DNA from: Pseudomonadota bacterium
GTDB taxonomy: Bacteria > Pseudomonadota > Gammaproteobacteria > Xanthomonadales > SZUA-38
Direction of reading: 5' to 3'
NCBI GenBank assembly: GCA_039033415.1
Contig: JBCCCR010000033.1
Span: forward strand, 16,407 to 80,406
Length of the DNA stretch: 64,000 nt
Made by a program: the position numbers and the translations under genes. Shown here in pieces: positions 1 to 8,380 of this stretch. The notes below the pieces were generated by a model. The model was not told where the DNA came from and did not search any database. It saw nothing but the letters and a program-made list of their open reading frames with translations. The stretch's first letter is position 1. The number at the start of each line of letters is the position of its first letter.

Positions 1-1486
1 GCATGAACTCGCCGGGCAGCACTTCCTCACCGTCCTTCGTGCGCAGTCGAAACAGCACTTCATAGATCTGTTGCTCATCGCCATGGAGGCTGACGACCGG
101 CTGGAAGACCAGCGAGATACGACTGTTTTCGAGCGCATCCTCCACCAGGGCAAGCCAGCGGTGGCTGCCGCCCTCTTCGCCGGGTTTGTGGCTCAGCGGA
201 TCGTGGACCTTCACCTGGTTGCCACCGGCCTGGCTGGCTTCCAGCGCCTCGTTGCTTGCCAGCGAGATCAGGTCCTGGGCGTTGCCGGAGCTTTCCAGGA
301 TCTGGCACACGCCGAGGCTGGCGGTGAGGGTGACCGAGGTGCCGCTGACTTCCGAGATATGTGCTTCCACCCCGGCGCGGAGCTTCTCCGCGTAGTCGGC
401 GGCAGCGGCTGCCTCACCGTCTACCAGCAGTGTGAAGGTCTGATCGCCGAAGCGTGCGGCGATGCCGCCTTCGGGCACGTGCTGCTTAACCACCCGCGCC
501 AGGTCGGCCAGCACCAGATCGACGCCGGCCAGGCCCACCTGGTCCAGCGACGACTTAAAGTTGTCCACGTCCATGAAGATGATGCTCTTGGCCTCACCCG
601 AAGCCACGACCTTGCCTTTGGCTTCTTCCACGGCGCGCACGATGTGCTGGCGGTTGGAGAGGCCGGTGACCAGGTCCTGGGTTTTGAGATCGCGCAGCTC
701 CTTCTCCAGCTCCGGATCAGCGCTGCGGTCGCGGAGCACCACCTGGGTGCAGGGTTCGCCGTCGATGCTCGCCGGCGCAAAACCCATCACGGCCTTCTTC
801 GGGTTGCCATCGGGCATCTGCAGCTGGATCTCCAGATCATCCGGCGACGATGCGTTTTTGCTGAGCGCCTTGAGTACGTCTTTGAGCTTCGGCGCGCAAT
901 CGGCGGTCACCATGTCCAGCACGGGTAGCCCTTCAAGATCTTCGAAGTCGTCATAGTCGAACAGCTGCAGGTAGGCCGGATTGGCGTACACGTGCATGCC
1001 TTCGTGGACGTAGGCGATGGCGTCGCGGGAGCTGTCGAGCAGCGCGTAGGCCCGCTTCTCCGCCTCGTGCAGCGAGCCTTCGACGAACCGCAGGCGTCGC
1101 CGGGCCGACAGGTTGGTGAACTCCCGCTTGATCACGGACACCATGTGATCGCTGTTGTCGCTGCTGGCGCCGGACGTAGCGCCGGCGTGCATCGCCGTCT
1201 GCTCGGTCTCCGCGTCGAAATCCTCGAGGAGCACAACAATCGGGACGTCTTTGCCGCTGCGGGTGACTTCGTTGGAAACGGTCTCGAGGTCCAGCCCTTC
1301 AACCTCAGGGTTGAGCACGATCATGTCCAGGGGCTTGCCGTCCAGCAGCCCGCGCAGCTCGTCAGCGTCCTCGACGCTGGACGGCCGGGGCGCGATGCCG
1401 GCGTTGCGCAGCGTGGACAAAAGATATTCGGCGTCTTCCAGTGATGATTCGATCACCAGCAAACGCAGTAAATCGTCAGCTTTCAA
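1..1486 (-). CDS. fimX: FimX-like degenerate REC-PAS-GGDEF-EAL protein (3' end outside window)
   Basis: Read on the minus strand from a TTG at 1486, preceded by AAGGAAA at good spacing; no ATG lies between it and the upstream in-frame stop. The order is: a receiver-like domain (about residues 1-120), a PAS-like segment (about 145-260, ANPAYLQLFDYDD), a GGDEF-like domain, then the start of an EAL domain running off the window. All the signature sites I can read are degenerate. The receiver phospho-acceptor position reads VLNPE (Asn, not Asp), the GGDEF box reads GDQTF, and the EAL motif reads EVL. This matches FimX of Pseudomonas and Xanthomonas, a non-catalytic c-di-GMP receptor that controls type IV pilus assembly and twitching. 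The catalytic inactivity is inferred from the motifs. The family assignment is firm as a dual-domain GGDEF/EAL protein and likely as FimX. It shares strand with epmB but is 100 bp downstream. Confidence 0.82.
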   Translation of the reverse strand, partial: MKADDLLRLLVIESSLEDAEYLLSTLRNAGIAPRPSSVEDADELRGLLDGKPLDMIVLNPEVEGLDLETVSNEVTRSGKDVPIVVLLEDFDAETEQTAMHAGATSGASSDNSDHMVSVIKREFTNLSARRRLRFVEGSLHEAEKRAYALLDSSRDAIAYVHEGMHVYANPAYLQLFDYDDFEDLEGLPVLDMVTADCAPKLKDVLKALSKNASSPDDLEIQLQMPDGNPKKAVMGFAPASIDGEPCTQVVLRDRSADPELEKELRDLKTQDLVTGLSNRQHIVRAVEEAKGKVVASGEAKSIIFMDVDNFKSSLDQVGLAGVDLVLADLARVVKQHVPEGGIAARFGDQTFTLLVDGEAAAAADYAEKLRAGVEAHISEVSGTSVTLTASLGVCQILESSGNAQDLISLASNEALEASQAGGNQVKVHDPLSHKPGEEGGSHRWLALVEDALENSRISLVFQPVVSLHGDEQQIYEVLFRLRTKDGEEVLPGEFM

Positions 1487-1586
1487 ACCGTTTCCTTGCG
1501 ATCGATCGAGTGAGCCGGTCAGGCGACCCGCGTGTAGCTCTGCGAGGCGACTGTTTTACCGGATTTTTCCCTTACATGCCACCTGC

Positions 1587-2471
1587 TTACGCGAGAATCT
1601 TCTTGGCATCTGTCGCCGGTGGATCGCTGACCAGACGGGGCACCAGGTACCCCGGCAGCCGTTTGCGCAGGGCATTGACGATGGCTTTGGCTCGCTCGTC
1701 ATCAACCACGAAGTGGCCCGCGCCCTGCACCGGGTCCATCTGATGCAGATAATAGGGCAGCACTCCGTTGTCGAACAGGGTTTCACTGAGTTCTGCCAGC
1801 GTGTCCTCACAATCGTTTACGCCCGCGAGCAGTACCGACTGATTGAGCAGGGTGAGGCCGGCTTCTCGGAGCTGAGTGATGGCCTCTTTGCCCGCCTGGC
1901 CCAGCTCTCGTGCATGGTTGCAGTGCAAGACCAGGACGGTGCGCCAGGGCAGCGACTCCAGCCAGCGCAGCAGGGTCGCGTCGATGCGCGTCGGGCGCAC
2001 CAGCGGCGTGCGGCTGTGGATTCGGAGCCGCCGCAGCTGCGGCACCGCGGTTAGCGCGTCGGTCAATGACGAGAGGCGGCGAGTGGACAGCGTCAGCGGG
2101 TCGCCGCCGCTCAGGATCAGTTCGCTCACCTCCGGATGCTCAGTTAAGTAGCTGGCAACCTCCGTCCAGCGATCGGCACTTGGCGGGGTTTGCTCATAGG
2201 GAAAGTGGCGCCGGAAGCAGTAGCGGCAGTGAATGTCGCAAGCGCTGCTGGTGATCAGCAGCGCCCGATGGCCGTACTTGTGGACCAGCCCGCCCGCCAC
2301 GCGAGCGGACAGCTCGCCGACGGGGTCGGTAGCGCCTGCGGAGGCACTTTCCCGAGCATCAGGGAGCACCTGCCGAAGCAGTGGGTCCGTGGCATCAGCC
2401 CAGTTGATTCGGCTTGCGAATTCGGCGGGGATCTTGAGCGCAAACTGTTCGACGGCCGCCACCTGCGACAC
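1587..2471 (-). CDS. epmB: EF-P (R)-beta-lysine modification: lysine 2,3-aminomutase EpmB
   Basis: Radical SAM enzyme that converts L-alpha-lysine to (R)-beta-lysine for attachment to EF-P. It has the CX3CX2C cluster motif CDIHCRYC (Cys78, Cys82, Cys85) and the following aminomutase text RRHFPYE, SGGDPLTL and HCNHARE. The GTG at 2471 gives 294 residues, shorter than the usual 330-345. The frame stays open upstream past 2600 and encodes plausible family sequence (LTFSRLDQLPAHL just before), but without ATG, GTG or TTG, so the true start is uncertain. It is divergent from efp, whose product it helps modify, and epmA is the gene after efp. Identification is strong; only the start is weak. Confidence 0.9.
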   Translation of the reverse strand: MSQVAAVEQFALKIPAEFASRINWADATDPLLRQVLPDARESASAGATDPVGELSARVAGGLVHKYGHRALLITSSACDIHCRYCFRRHFPYEQTPPSADRWTEVASYLTEHPEVSELILSGGDPLTLSTRRLSSLTDALTAVPQLRRLRIHSRTPLVRPTRIDATLLRWLESLPWRTVLVLHCNHARELGQAGKEAITQLREAGLTLLNQSVLLAGVNDCEDTLAELSETLFDNGVLPYYLHQMDPVQGAGHFVVDDERAKAIVNALRKRLPGYLVPRLVSDPPATDAKKILA

Positions 2472-2550
2472 GCCGCCGCCGCGGAGGTGTGCCGGCAGCT
2501 GATCCAGGCGGCTGAACGTCAGTTTTTCCGGATGCGGTGACGTCGGCGGG

Positions 2551-2562
2551 GAATCCGGATTC
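2551..2562. promoter_or_regulatory. perfect 12-bp palindrome in the epmB/efp divergent region
   Basis: GAATCCGGATTC reads identically on both strands, about 130 bp upstream of the efp ATG. It lies inside the open frame that may encode the epmB N-terminus, so it may be either an operator or coding sequence by chance. No family of regulator is suggested by the sequence. Confidence 0.25.
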
Positions 2563-2576
2563 GGCGCTACAGCGGT

Positions 2577-2606
2577 TTGTGGATCAGGTCTGGTAATCGT
2601 TAAAAT
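2577..2606 (+). promoter_or_regulatory. candidate sigma-70 promoter for efp
   Basis: TTGTGG (2577-2582), an 18-bp spacer, then TAAAAT (2601-2606), about 90 bp before the efp ATG. The -10 box is close to consensus; the -35 box is moderate. No experimental basis. Confidence 0.4.
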
Positions 2607-2693
2607 ACCGCGTTTTGCCTGCCCCGCTCAGCGGCCGCTTCAAACGCCGAGCGTTCGACGGGGCAACAGCACTTGCGACAATCGGGAGACGGC

Positions 2694-3263
2694 ATGGCCA
2701 CATACAGCACCCAGGAATTCAAGTCGGGACTGAAGATTATTCTTGACGGAGATCCCTACACTATCGTCGAGAATGAGTTCGTCAAGCCAGGCAAAGGCCA
2801 GGCCTTCAGCCGCGTTCGGGTTCGCAACCTCAAGACCGGACGTACCGTGGAGAAGACCTTCAAGTCCGGCGATTCGGTTGAGGCGGCCGATATCTTTGAG
2901 CAGACGATGCAGTACCTGTACGCCGACGGCGAGTTCTGGCACTTCATGCATCCGGAAACCTTCGAGCAGCACGCGGCTGACGCGGCCGCCGTAGGCGAGG
3001 CGGCGAAGTGGCTGAAAGAGGAAGACGATTGCCTGATTATGCTCTGGAACGGGGCGCCGCTGACGGTGGAACCGCCAAATTTCAGCGAACTGAAGATCAC
3101 CGAAACCGATCCGGGCGTGAGAGGGGATACGTCGGGCGGCGGCACCAAGCCCGCAACGCTTGAGACCGGCGCCGTTGTGAAGGTCCCGCTGTTCGTCAAC
3201 GAAGGCGAAATCGTCAAAGTGGACACCCGTTCAGGGGAGTACGTGTCCAGGGTCAAAGATTGA
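2694..3263 (+). CDS. efp: Elongation factor P
   Basis: EF-P enters the ribosomal E site and relieves stalling at polyproline stretches. The 189-residue product has the three beta-barrel domains of the family. The tip loop reads KPGKGQA with Lys34 in place; this is the residue beta-lysylated by EpmA/EpmB. The C-terminal signature TDPGVRGDT is also present. I chose ATG 2694 (GGGAGA about 6 bases upstream) rather than an upstream in-frame TTG at 2673, because [10 protein letters not shown] is the normal N-terminus. The stop overlaps the epmA start in TTGA, so the target and its modifying ligase are translated together. Confidence 0.97.
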   Translation: MATYSTQEFKSGLKIILDGDPYTIVENEFVKPGKGQAFSRVRVRNLKTGRTVEKTFKSGDSVEAADIFEQTMQYLYADGEFWHFMHPETFEQHAADAAAVGEAAKWLKEEDDCLIMLWNGAPLTVEPPNFSELKITETDPGVRGDTSGGGTKPATLETGAVVKVPLFVNEGEIVKVDTRSGEYVSRVKD

Positions 3264-4240
3264 CCGTCTCCGGGGCGGCGGAAGCGCTCCGCGGGGAGCC
3301 GGGCGCAGAATTGCGCGCCCTCAAGCTGCGTGCGGCGCTCAACGCGGCCATCCGAGGTTTCTTTGCCGACCGTGGCGTGCTCGAGGTGGAAACGCCGCTT
3401 CTGCAGCGCAGCGCCAATCCCGATCCAGCCATTGAGCCGGTGGCGGTCGCCGGTGGCGAAGGCTATCTGCGAACGTCCCCGGAGTTTGCCCAGAAGCGAC
3501 TGCTTTGCGCCGGCAGCGGCCCAATCTATGAACTCGGGCGCGTGTTTCGCGCCGGCGAGGTCGGGCGCTATCACCACCCGGAGTTCACGATGCTGGAGTG
3601 GTATCGACCGGGCTTCGGGCTGGCCGAGCTGATCAGCGAAGTGGCTGAGCTGATCAACCTGTCGCTGCGGCTTGCCGGTGCCGAGGACCTGCCGGTAGTC
3701 CAGGTGCAATACGGTGATCTGCTCGAGCAGCACCTGGGCGCCAACCTGCCGGCCGACCTGGCTGGCCTGCGGCAGGCCTGCGTCACGTTTACCTCGATCG
3801 ATGATGTGCGCGCGGTAGCGCTGAGTGACGACGAGTGTCTGGATTTGCTGTTTTCCGTTGCCGGTGAGGCGCTGCCGGTCGATCAGCTGACGTTCGTTAC
3901 CCACTTTCCGGCAAAGCAGGCTGCACTCGCTCGCATCGACCCCACCGACCCAGCGGTGGCGCTGCGCTTCGAGGCTTTCGCCGGGGGCATGGAGCTGGCA
4001 AACGGCTACGATGAGCTGCGCTCCGCTTCGGAGTTGGCCCGCCGCTTTGCCGACGACAACCGGCGCCGGAAGGCCGCTGGGATGCAGCCGCTTCCGGTTG
4101 ATCAGCAGCTGCTGGCAGCGCAGCGCAGCGGGCTGCCCGCCTGCAGCGGGGTGTCGATTGGCGTCGACCGCCTTCTCATGCTGATCGGCGGCTACGAACA
4201 CCTGCACCAGGTACTGACCCTGGCGGAGCCTGAGCTGTGA
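3260..4240 (+). CDS. epmA: EF-P--(R)-beta-lysine ligase EpmA (GenX/PoxA)
   Basis: Truncated class II lysyl-tRNA synthetase homologue, 326 residues, lacking the anticodon-binding domain, as is typical of EpmA. It adenylates (R)-beta-lysine and transfers it to Lys34 of EF-P. Class II motif 2 is visible as [26 protein letters not shown], seen here as FRAGE and [10 protein letters not shown], and motif 3 near the C-terminus as [13 protein letters not shown]. It starts at a TTG that overlaps the efp stop by four bases; its own stop overlaps the next gene in GTGA. With epmB and efp it gives a complete EF-P beta-lysylation module; EpmC (hydroxylation) is not seen. Confidence 0.95.
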   Translation: MTVSGAAEALRGEPGAELRALKLRAALNAAIRGFFADRGVLEVETPLLQRSANPDPAIEPVAVAGGEGYLRTSPEFAQKRLLCAGSGPIYELGRVFRAGEVGRYHHPEFTMLEWYRPGFGLAELISEVAELINLSLRLAGAEDLPVVQVQYGDLLEQHLGANLPADLAGLRQACVTFTSIDDVRAVALSDDECLDLLFSVAGEALPVDQLTFVTHFPAKQAALARIDPTDPAVALRFEAFAGGMELANGYDELRSASELARRFADDNRRRKAAGMQPLPVDQQLLAAQRSGLPACSGVSIGVDRLLMLIGGYEHLHQVLTLAEPEL

Positions 4241-5577
4241 CCACGCCCGTTGACCTGCTCATCAAGCCGCAGTGGCTGCTGCCGATCGTTCCGCGGGCTG
4301 CCGTGCTGGAAGACCACGCGTTGGCCGTTCGGGCAGGCGAAATTGTTGCCGTGGGGCCGGTAGCACAGCTGGAACGGACGCTGGATCCCGCCGAGACGCT
4401 CGCGCTCCCGAATCAGGTGCTGATGCCGGGGCTGGTCAACGCGCACACCCACAGCGCCATGTCGCTGCTGCGGGGAGTCGGTGATGATCTGCCGCTCGAG
4501 GAGTGGTTAAACGAACGCATGTGGCCGGTCGAGGGTGCGCTGGCTGACGCTGACTTTGTCGGGTTAGGCACCGATCTGGCGCTGGCAGAGATGATTCGCG
4601 GCGGCATCACCTGTGCCAACGACATGTACTTCTTTCCGGACGTCGCGGCTCGCCGTGCATTGGCCAACGGGTTCCGGATGGCGGTTGGGATGATTGTGGT
4701 GGACTTTCCGACGCGCTGGGCCACCACGTCCGATGAGTATTTTCAGCGGGGGCTGGCGGTCCACGATGAGTTTCGGCGGGAATCGCTGATCACCACCATG
4801 CTGGCGGCTCACGCTCCCTACACGGTCGGTGACGAGAATCTGTCGAGGATCCGTACGCTGTCGAATCAGATGGATCTGAAGGTGCACATCCACCTTCACG
4901 AAACGGCGGTGGAGATTGAAAACTCGCGGCGCGACCTTGGCCTGCGGCCGTTCGATCGGGTGCGAAAGCTTGGGCTTGTCAACGAAAACCTGCTGGCCGT
5001 ACATATGACGCAGCTTGAGCCCAACGAAATAGCGGCCTGCGCGGAGGCCGGGGTGTCGGTCTTGCACTGCCCCGAGTCCAATCTGAAGCTCGCCAGCGGC
5101 CTCTGCCCGGTGGAGGCGCTCCGCCAGGCCGGCGTCAACGTTGCGCTGGGCACCGACGGCGCCGCCAGCAACAATGATCTGGACATGTTCGGAGAGCTCC
5201 GAACCGCTGCGCTGGTCGGGAAGGTGGCGGCAGCGAGCGCTGTGGCGGTACCGGCCTGGTACGCGCTCGAGATGGCGACGATCAACGGCGCCATAGCGCT
5301 GGGCCTGGAGGAACAGATCGGTTCGCTGGAGGTTGGCAAGCGGGCCGACCTCATCAGCTTTGCGATGGAAGGGCCTGAACTGATGCCGTTGTTCGACGTT
5401 GTGTCTCAGCTGGTGTACGCGGGTAATCGCCGGCAGGTTCGGCACGTTTGGGTGGACGGTGCGCCGCTCTTGGCCGACGGCTCGCTGACGCGTGTGGACT
5501 TGCCTGCGCTAAAGAGCCGGGTCGAAGCGACTTCGCTCACCATTCAAACCATCCTGGACCAGGAGCAACCGAAATGA
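4237..5577 (+). CDS. mtaD: 5-methylthioadenosine/S-adenosylhomocysteine deaminase (TrzA/ATZ amidohydrolase)
   Basis: Amidohydrolase-superfamily enzyme of 446 residues. The metal-binding HTHSAMSLLRG comes after MPGLVNA (about residue 66), then KVHIHLHET, a further His, and the late metal Asp in LGTDGAASNNDLDM. The family deaminates methylthioadenosine and/or SAH to the inosine derivatives. It sits directly upstream of ubiG and the HAD phosphatase, the same order as Pseudomonas aeruginosa PA3170-PA3172, which favours the MTA/SAH deaminase role over other ATZ/TRZ hydrolases. GTG start overlapping the epmA stop by 4 bases. Substrate range is inferred. Confidence 0.85.
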   Translation: MTTPVDLLIKPQWLLPIVPRAAVLEDHALAVRAGEIVAVGPVAQLERTLDPAETLALPNQVLMPGLVNAHTHSAMSLLRGVGDDLPLEEWLNERMWPVEGALADADFVGLGTDLALAEMIRGGITCANDMYFFPDVAARRALANGFRMAVGMIVVDFPTRWATTSDEYFQRGLAVHDEFRRESLITTMLAAHAPYTVGDENLSRIRTLSNQMDLKVHIHLHETAVEIENSRRDLGLRPFDRVRKLGLVNENLLAVHMTQLEPNEIAACAEAGVSVLHCPESNLKLASGLCPVEALRQAGVNVALGTDGAASNNDLDMFGELRTAALVGKVAAASAVAVPAWYALEMATINGAIALGLEEQIGSLEVGKRADLISFAMEGPELMPLFDVVSQLVYAGNRRQVRHVWVDGAPLLADGSLTRVDLPALKSRVEATSLTIQTILDQEQPK

Positions 5578-6317
5578 CCAGCACCACATCGGCCGGGGGC
5601 GCGGAGCTCGCCGCCAATCATGATTTGGAGGAACTGGCGCGCTTCGACGCCGTGGCGGCGGGCTGGTGGGATCCGGAAGGCGACTTTCGCCCGCTGCATG
5701 AGCTCAATCCGGTTCGGTGCGCTTTTGTGACCGACCACGTGGGGGTCGACGGCCTCGCGGTGCTCGACGTGGGCTGCGGCGGCGGGTTGCTGAGTGAGGC
5801 CCTCAATGAGCAGGGGGCCGCCGTGACCGGCATCGATTTGTCGGAGGGCGCCCTCAAGGTGGCGCGGCTTCATCAGCACGAATCCGGCACGACGGTGGAT
5901 TATCAGCTCAGCTCGGTTGAGGCGCTGGCCGAATCTCGGGCCGGCGAGTTTGACGTGATTACCTGCATGGAGATGCTCGAACACGTTCCTGACCCGGTGT
6001 CGGTGATCCGCGCCTGCACCGAGCTGCTCGCGCCGGGCGGCTGGCTGTTCGCCTCAACGTTGAACCGCACGCCGCAATCGTTTCTCCTGGGGATTGTCGC
6101 TGCGGAGTATGTGCTTGGGCTGCTGCCCCGCGGCACCCATCAGTACCGGCGGTTTATCAAGCCCTCAGAACTCACGCGCTGCGCGCGGCAGCAAGGGCTG
6201 GGCCTCGTTGATCTCCGCGGTATTGAGTACAACCCGCTTCGGCGCGCAGCGCGCCTCACCGAGAACCCGTCAGTGAATTACCTGGCCGCCTACCGCAAAC
6301 CGCTGGCAGCGACATGA
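5574..6317 (+). CDS. ubiG: Ubiquinone biosynthesis O-methyltransferase UbiG
   Basis: SAM-dependent O-methyltransferase carrying out both O-methylations of ubiquinone synthesis. The 247-residue product has motif I VLDVGCGGGLLSE, the following acidic GIDLSE, and the UbiG-specific N-terminus ELARFDAVAAGWWDPEGDFRPLHELNP. I chose ATG 5574, which overlaps the mtaD stop in ATGA and gives the normal family length; the frame is open further upstream only as a shadow of mtaD. The next gene begins 24 bp later. Confidence 0.96.
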   Translation: MTSTTSAGGAELAANHDLEELARFDAVAAGWWDPEGDFRPLHELNPVRCAFVTDHVGVDGLAVLDVGCGGGLLSEALNEQGAAVTGIDLSEGALKVARLHQHESGTTVDYQLSSVEALAESRAGEFDVITCMEMLEHVPDPVSVIRACTELLAPGGWLFASTLNRTPQSFLLGIVAAEYVLGLLPRGTHQYRRFIKPSELTRCARQQGLGLVDLRGIEYNPLRRAARLTENPSVNYLAAYRKPLAAT

Positions 6318-6341
6318 GCGCGTTTTCCAGGAGTGGCGCCG

Positions 6342-7028
6342 ATGGATAGCAGCAAGATTGCCGCGGTGCTGTTCGACCTCGACGGTACGCTGGTGCACAG
6401 CGCACCCGATATGGTTGCAGCGGCTAACTGGCTGAGGGCGCAAGGCGGGCTGGAGCCCGTCGATGAGCCCTGGCTGAGTCAGTACGTGTCCAAGGGTGGC
6501 GCCGGTGTCGTCGGCGCCGCTTTTCCCGATGCCAGCGCGGTGGAACAGGCTGAGTTGCTAGGGCGGTTTCTGGCGCGCTATGGCGAAAACCTCAGCGAAA
6601 AAAGCGGCTTGTTTCCGGGCGTGGCGGATCTCCTGGCAAGGATCGAGTCGCGCAACTGGCCCTGGGGCGTGGTGACCAACAAAGCCTCCATTTACGCCGA
6701 GCCGCTGATGGACTCGCTGGGACTGAGGGTCCGCTGCGCCGCGCTGATCTGCGGCGACACGCTGCCGACCCGCAAACCGGCTCCGGATGGACTGCTGGAA
6801 GCCTGTCGCCGCATGGGTGTGGCGCCTGAATCGTGCGTCTACGTCGGTGACGATCAGCGGGATATCCAGGCGGCCCGAGCAGCAGGCTGCGCTGCAGTCG
6901 CCGCAGCCTACGGCTACTTTACGCCTGACGACCATCCCGTCACGTGGGGCGCGGACGCTGTAATCCAAGAGGCCCACGAACTGCCGGCGCTGCTCGGCCT
7001 GGCGCTGCCGTTCGGGGAATCTGTTTGA
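6342..7028 (+). CDS. mupP: HAD phosphatase, probable N-acetylmuramic acid 6-phosphate phosphatase MupP (Gph-like)
   Basis: HAD-superfamily phosphatase of 228 residues. Motif I is FDLDGTLVHS with both Asp, motif II VVTNK, and motif III/IV KPAPDG...YVGDDQRD. ATG 6342 has AGGAG eight bases upstream and is preferred over a GTG at 6333. By sequence alone it could be phosphoglycolate phosphatase (Gph). The mtaD-ubiG-phosphatase order matches the Pseudomonas mupP locus, and this window also carries amgK and murU, the two other enzymes of the MurNAc recycling bypass, so MupP is the better guess. The stop overlaps rmuC in TTGA. Confidence 0.72.
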   Translation: MDSSKIAAVLFDLDGTLVHSAPDMVAAANWLRAQGGLEPVDEPWLSQYVSKGGAGVVGAAFPDASAVEQAELLGRFLARYGENLSEKSGLFPGVADLLARIESRNWPWGVVTNKASIYAEPLMDSLGLRVRCAALICGDTLPTRKPAPDGLLEACRRMGVAPESCVYVGDDQRDIQAARAAGCAAVAAAYGYFTPDDHPVTWGADAVIQEAHELPALLGLALPFGESV

Positions 7029-8380
7029 CGGACTGGTGGGCGCAGCTCAGCTCCTCGGATCAGACGCTGCTACTGATGGTCCTGGCGTTTGCCTTGGGGT
7101 GTGGCCTCACCTATGCGGTGGTGGCGCTGCGGGCTGCCCGACGCAGCGCAGAACTGGAGGCAGAGATCGCCAAGCTTGCGGCCCAGGCTGAGGCCAGCCG
7201 GCAGTTGTCAGACGAACGCGAGCGTATCTTTGAAGACAGCCAGCAGCGGCTGGAAGCCAGCTTTTCTCTCTTGTCGGGCCGGGCGCTGAAGCGCAACGCC
7301 GAGTCTTTTATGCGCCTGGCCGAGGAACGCTTTCGCCGGCATCAACAGCAGGCTGACAACAGCTTCGGCCAGCACCAGCAGGCGCTCAACGAGCTGGTGA
7401 AGCCCATCAGCGAAACGTTGCGCAGGTCCGAGGCCCAGATCCGGGAGCTGGAGAAGGAGCGCCGTACCGCGTTCAGCTCGCTCGAGAAACACCTGGCGCT
7501 CATGACCCAGGACCAGCAGACGCTGCAGGCTGAAACGCGCAATCTGGTGCAGGCGCTGAGGCGTCCGGAAGTTCGTGGACGCTGGGGAGAAATGACCCTG
7601 CGCCGGCTGGTGGAGCTGGCCGGCATGGTGGATCGCTGCGATTTCACCGAGCAGGTTTCGGTGCAGGGGGATCAGGGCCAGCTCAGGCCGGACATGGTGA
7701 TTCACCTGCCGGACCAGCGAGACATTGTGGTCGACGCCAAAACGCCGCTCGATGCCTACCTGACCGCACAAGCGGCCAGCGATCCGCAGGCGCGCGAGAC
7801 CGCGCTGCAGCAGCACACCCGAAACGTGCAGGCCCGGGTGAGGCAGCTCGCGGACAAAGCGTACTGGGAACAGTTCAGCAACAGCCCGGACTTCGCTGTG
7901 CTGTTCATCCCGGGTGAGCAGTTTCTGGCGGTGGCGCTGGAGCGCGACGGCCAGCTCCTCGAGGAGGCGCTCAGGCAGCGGGTCATCCTGGCAACGCCTA
8001 CCAGTCTGGTGGCGCTGCTTCGGGCGATCGCTTTTTCCTGGCGCCAGGTGGCGATGATCGAAAACGCGGGTGAGATCCGCCGCCTGGCCGAGACCTTTCA
8101 GAAGCGTGTCGGCATCTTCTCTGAGCACTTTGCCAAGCTGGGAAAAGCCCTGGGCAACAGCGTGGATCACTACAATCGGAGCGTCGGATCCCTCGAACGC
8201 CAGGTGCTGCCGTCAGCCCGCAGGCTGACGGAACTGGGCGTTGAAGAACGGCGTGAGATTCAGAACCCTGCGGCCGTGGAGTCGCCGGTGCGTCAGCCGG
8301 AAAGTGCGAAGGAGATAAGGGCTGCGGACACGGTCGCAACGCGTGCTGAACCCGAGTCGGGCGACACCGGTCGTGACTGA
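7025..8380 (+). CDS. rmuC: DNA recombination/anti-inversion protein RmuC
   Basis: RmuC-family protein with an N-terminal membrane segment (about residues 14-36, TLLLMVLAFALGCGLTYAVVA), a long coiled-coil-prone region (about 40-180), then the nuclease-like RmuC core (RGRWGEMTLRRLVELAGM, DMVIHLPDQRDIVVDAKTPLDAY, FIPGEQFLAVAL). The family limits inversions at short inverted repeats in E. coli; catalytic activity is not proven. TTG 7025 gives a 4-base TTGA overlap with the phosphatase and includes the whole membrane anchor; ATG 7076 would cut into it. The C-terminal about 45 residues are low-complexity. Confidence 0.9.
   Translation: MTDWWAQLSSSDQTLLLMVLAFALGCGLTYAVVALRAARRSAELEAEIAKLAAQAEASRQLSDERERIFEDSQQRLEASFSLLSGRALKRNAESFMRLAEERFRRHQQQADNSFGQHQQALNELVKPISETLRRSEAQIRELEKERRTAFSSLEKHLALMTQDQQTLQAETRNLVQALRRPEVRGRWGEMTLRRLVELAGMVDRCDFTEQVSVQGDQGQLRPDMVIHLPDQRDIVVDAKTPLDAYLTAQAASDPQARETALQQHTRNVQARVRQLADKAYWEQFSNSPDFAVLFIPGEQFLAVALERDGQLLEEALRQRVILATPTSLVALLRAIAFSWRQVAMIENAGEIRRLAETFQKRVGIFSEHFAKLGKALGNSVDHYNRSVGSLERQVLPSARRLTELGVEERREIQNPAAVESPVRQPESAKEIRAADTVATRAEPESGDTGRD

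Noticed and set aside
71..928. 285-codon plus-strand frame at the window start
   Set aside because: Antisense to the fimX-like gene, whose GGDEF/EAL text is clear on the minus strand.
2756..4207. 483-codon minus-strand open frame
   Set aside because: Antisense to efp and epmA, whose products are clearly recognisable; low-complexity translation.
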